Source: Tetmemena sp. SeJ-2015 (lineage: Eukaryota; Ciliophora; Spirotrichea; Sporadotrichida; Oxytrichidae). From it: 16,374 nt of DNA. Numbering within the stretch: the first letter of the stretch is position 1; each line of letters starts with the position of its first letter. The DNA lies in NCBI GenBank assembly GCA_027382625.1, contig JAJKFJ010007573.1, positions 1 through 16,374 on the forward strand, read 5' to 3'. The notes below the pieces were generated by a model. The model ran no database searches and was not told where the DNA came from. It saw only the letters and a program-made list of their open reading frames with translations. Below, one piece after another: positions 15,401 through 16,374 of the stretch. The position numbers and the translations under genes were made by a program.

Positions 15401-16374
15401 TATTAGTTCTAATTTCTCGAACTTTAGTTCTGAGATTGATTCCTATTCCGATTTTTCTGCTTAGAGCCCATTCCAGAATTTCCATGATGCAGGGTTAATT
15501 ACTTGTGAGGGGCTAGTACTTTTCGAGCCACTATAGAATTAGAAGAAGCCATCTATGTTTTGAGATTCATAACCAGCTAACTCTCTTTCCTGTACTTAGC
15601 AAGTTAAAGTGACTTGATCTTTATTCTGTCCTTCAATAACTCAATCTCCTAAACCTTGCCCCCATCATTATCTTTATCATCTAATTTAAGGGTGTGATCT
15701 TTGGCGTACTTAGCTTATTATCCAATATGCTCTAAAGTCAGAGTGTTCTAATGGGCTTTTAGTTTGCTCGTGGTGCTGCTGTCATATTTATATCTCAGGC
15801 CGAGTAAGTTTTAAAACATGCTGGCTATCTCGATCTGCTAAGAGAGGATGTAGAGATCTCTGAAATTCTCCTTTCCAAAAATCATAGATGCATCACAAAT
15901 ACACTAGACTCATAATATTTCCCACAGCTATCATCTTCTTTCTTGCACTTTCCTTGTGTAGATTGAAAGCGCTTCCCTTCTTAAACTGGGATTCACTCCG
16001 GAGATCTTTCCCACCCGATCCGTTTGGATTAGGATTGCCGCCAGCTCTAGTAAGCTGCACTCCCATCATTCTAATCTTATTAGCCTTGTTCTCTTGCTCT
16101 TCTTCTAAGAACTCTTCAACTCTCTCTTTCAAAGTGTGCGCTAGCTCTTTCTTGTGCTCCTTAATTTGAACTTTGCACTGCTTCATCTTAGCGTCTTGAA
16201 GTTTCACCCTCATGGAGTTAGTCTGCTTAATTCTGTCAAGGATGAGGTGAATCTTCTATTGAAATTCGAAGTAGGGCCTGATTTCATTAACCTTGGCTAT
16301 GTCGTAGGTTCTTTGCTCTCTAATGGTTATGAACAAGAAGAATAAATGTCATAACCAGTGAATATACTACTTCT
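12406..16374 (-). CDS. Very large coiled-coil and Asn/Gln-rich protein, 5' part beyond the window, interrupted by eleven IESs
   Basis: From 16348 down to TGA 12406-12408, removing eleven IESs and a 23-nt intron (13432-13454) leaves exactly 1148 codons. It opens with coiled coil (VQIKEHKKELAHTLKERVEE), then helical segments (RDLYILSQQIEIASMFQNLL; LQIQQTMLLKELENAKQVL). A structured-looking middle follows (CLDYSKFLTALRSQNAFEFS; SYIQKSLWDLYQRQSDLLLF; VNSHLARLKWCLNEQTNVYA). Next come SRSIFKKIEIPLLFQNIREF and ALEFWSSASFINTMFHHFYI, a Gln-rich tract, a His run, and a disordered Asn/Gln/Ser tail (HNKQPNKNALSKPPIQTK). No known domain is recognised; a scaffold or cytoskeletal role is only a guess. If IES 13456-13473 and the 23-nt intron are not real, there are two genes: one ending at TGA 13462-13464 and one starting MKRFVTLYDTKIGR at 13429. 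A 32-nt gap would be much shorter than other spacers here. At the right edge TGA 16349-16351 marks another unresolved junction. Confidence 0.68.
12429..12482 (-). other. IES or intron near the 3' end, 54 nt, pointer CCTG
   Basis: CCTG occurs at 12429-12432 and 12483-12486. Removal gives EATSAQEGTLKIP then TGA. A 51-nt GT-AG intron with nearly the same ends would add one Gln; the two cannot be separated by frame. Confidence 0.55.
12515..12541 (-). other. In-frame IES candidate, 27 nt, pointer TGCAA
   Basis: TGCAA occurs at 12515-12519 and 12542-12546 around an AT-rich insert. Deletion gives NNQDLLHSIKTEATS; frame is unchanged either way. Confidence 0.5.
12653..12686 (-). other. IES, 34 nt, pointer TCTTT
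   Basis: TCTTT occurs at 12653-12657 and 12687-12691. Deletion shifts frame to ETLQEIKKDLIKRSQSASSN; unexcised frame ends at TGA. Confidence 0.85.
13163..13213 (-). other. In-frame IES, 51 nt, pointer ATTATT
   Basis: ATTATT occurs at 13163-13168 and 13214-13219. The insert is very AT-rich and stop-free; deletion gives ENFDTLNNPNAAMNNGS, removing a hydrophobic VFKVLLILSF peptide from an Asn-rich region. Confidence 0.72.
13432..13454 (-). other. Minimal intron, 23 nt, possibly joining two coding blocks
   Basis: Coding-strand GTCTTC...CAATAG, phase 1. With IES 13456-13473 removed it joins KPVLKQNY to MMKRFVTLYD in frame. The GTC donor is not ideal. Confidence 0.5.
13456..13473 (-). other. Very short IES candidate, 18 nt, pointer ATAATT
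   Basis: ATAATT occurs at 13456-13461 and 13474-13479; the insert holds a TGA. It is the shortest firm candidate, and the single-gene model depends on it. Confidence 0.5.
13786..13844 (-). other. IES, 59 nt, pointer AAATTCA
   Basis: AAATTCA occurs at 13786-13792 and 13845-13851. Deletion gives NTMFHHFYIEFAIPIILELS in one frame. Confidence 0.8.
13995..14055 (-). other. IES candidate, 61 nt, 3-bp pointer ATG
   Basis: ATG at 13995-13997 and 14056-14058. It is the only pointer I found that gives the needed frame shift, producing DGKNSFAHEWQQYRLKRLV; 3 bp is weak support by itself. Confidence 0.55.
14451..14488 (-). other. IES, 38 nt, pointer TGAACATGC
   Basis: A 9-bp direct repeat at 14451-14459 and 14489-14497. 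Deletion gives QKIRSMFKKRIGSIGGNDD with a frame shift. Confidence 0.92.
14874..14905 (-). other. IES, 32 nt, pointer GTTTT
   Basis: GTTTT occurs at 14874-14878 and 14906-14910. Deletion gives LLQHDKNCLDYSKFLTALRS; without it the change looks like a one-base indel in an A run. Confidence 0.83.
15018..15091 (-). other. IES, 74 nt, pointer TCTTTCAGTA
   Basis: A 10-bp direct repeat at 15018-15027 and 15092-15101. Deletion shifts frame to QQTMLLKELENAKQVLVEQ; the uncut frame ends at TGA. Confidence 0.92.
15882..15909 (-). other. IES, 28 nt, pointer TCATA
   Basis: TCATA occurs at 15882-15886 and 15910-15914. Deletion joins MIAVGNIM to IFGKENFRDLYIL across a frame shift and removes TGA. Confidence 0.85.

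Noticed and set aside
15888..16345. Plus-strand ORFs near the right end
   Set aside because: They are shadows of the minus-strand coiled-coil frame (KLQDAKMKQCKVQIKEHKKE).

Overview
The window is best read as germline (micronuclear) DNA of a spirotrich, probably hypotrich, ciliate. Reading frames make sense only if UAA and UAG encode glutamine and UGA is the sole stop. Introns are GT-AG and mostly short (23-114 nt). Every gene is interrupted by further inserts that are not introns. Each lies between two copies of a short direct repeat (3-10 bp), and deleting the insert plus one repeat copy restores the frame and usually removes an in-frame UGA. This is the signature of internal eliminated sequences (IESs) flanked by pointers. 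I list 40 candidates (39 firm or reasonable, 1 ambiguous) covering about 2.2 kb. After removing introns and IESs, all seven gene models are divisible by three and end at UGA. The genus cannot be fixed from sequence alone; Oxytricha, Stylonychia or Tetmemena relatives are plausible.

Layout. Plus strand: an SPFH/Band-7 protein (290-1655), a small single-span membrane protein (1854-2334) and a PEX11-like peroxisome protein (2467-3759). Minus strand: a coiled-coil protein (3995-6838), a Ser/Arg/Gln-rich low-complexity protein (7117-9746), a secreted Asn-glycosylated protein (9945-12011), and a very large coiled-coil/Asn-Gln-rich protein (12406 to beyond 16374). PEX11 and the first minus gene converge on a 235-nt gap with a perfect 8-bp hairpin. 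Other spacers are about 130-395 nt. Segments within each gene are in linear order, so the loci look non-scrambled.

Function. Only SPFH and PEX11 are recognisable families; both act on membranes. The other proteins look ciliate-specific to me and I assign them no function. In the germline, unexcised inserts would truncate nearly all of these proteins, so the genes should become functional only after IES excision in the developing macronucleus. No rRNA, tRNA, CRISPR array, transposon gene or C4A4-type telomere repeat was seen.
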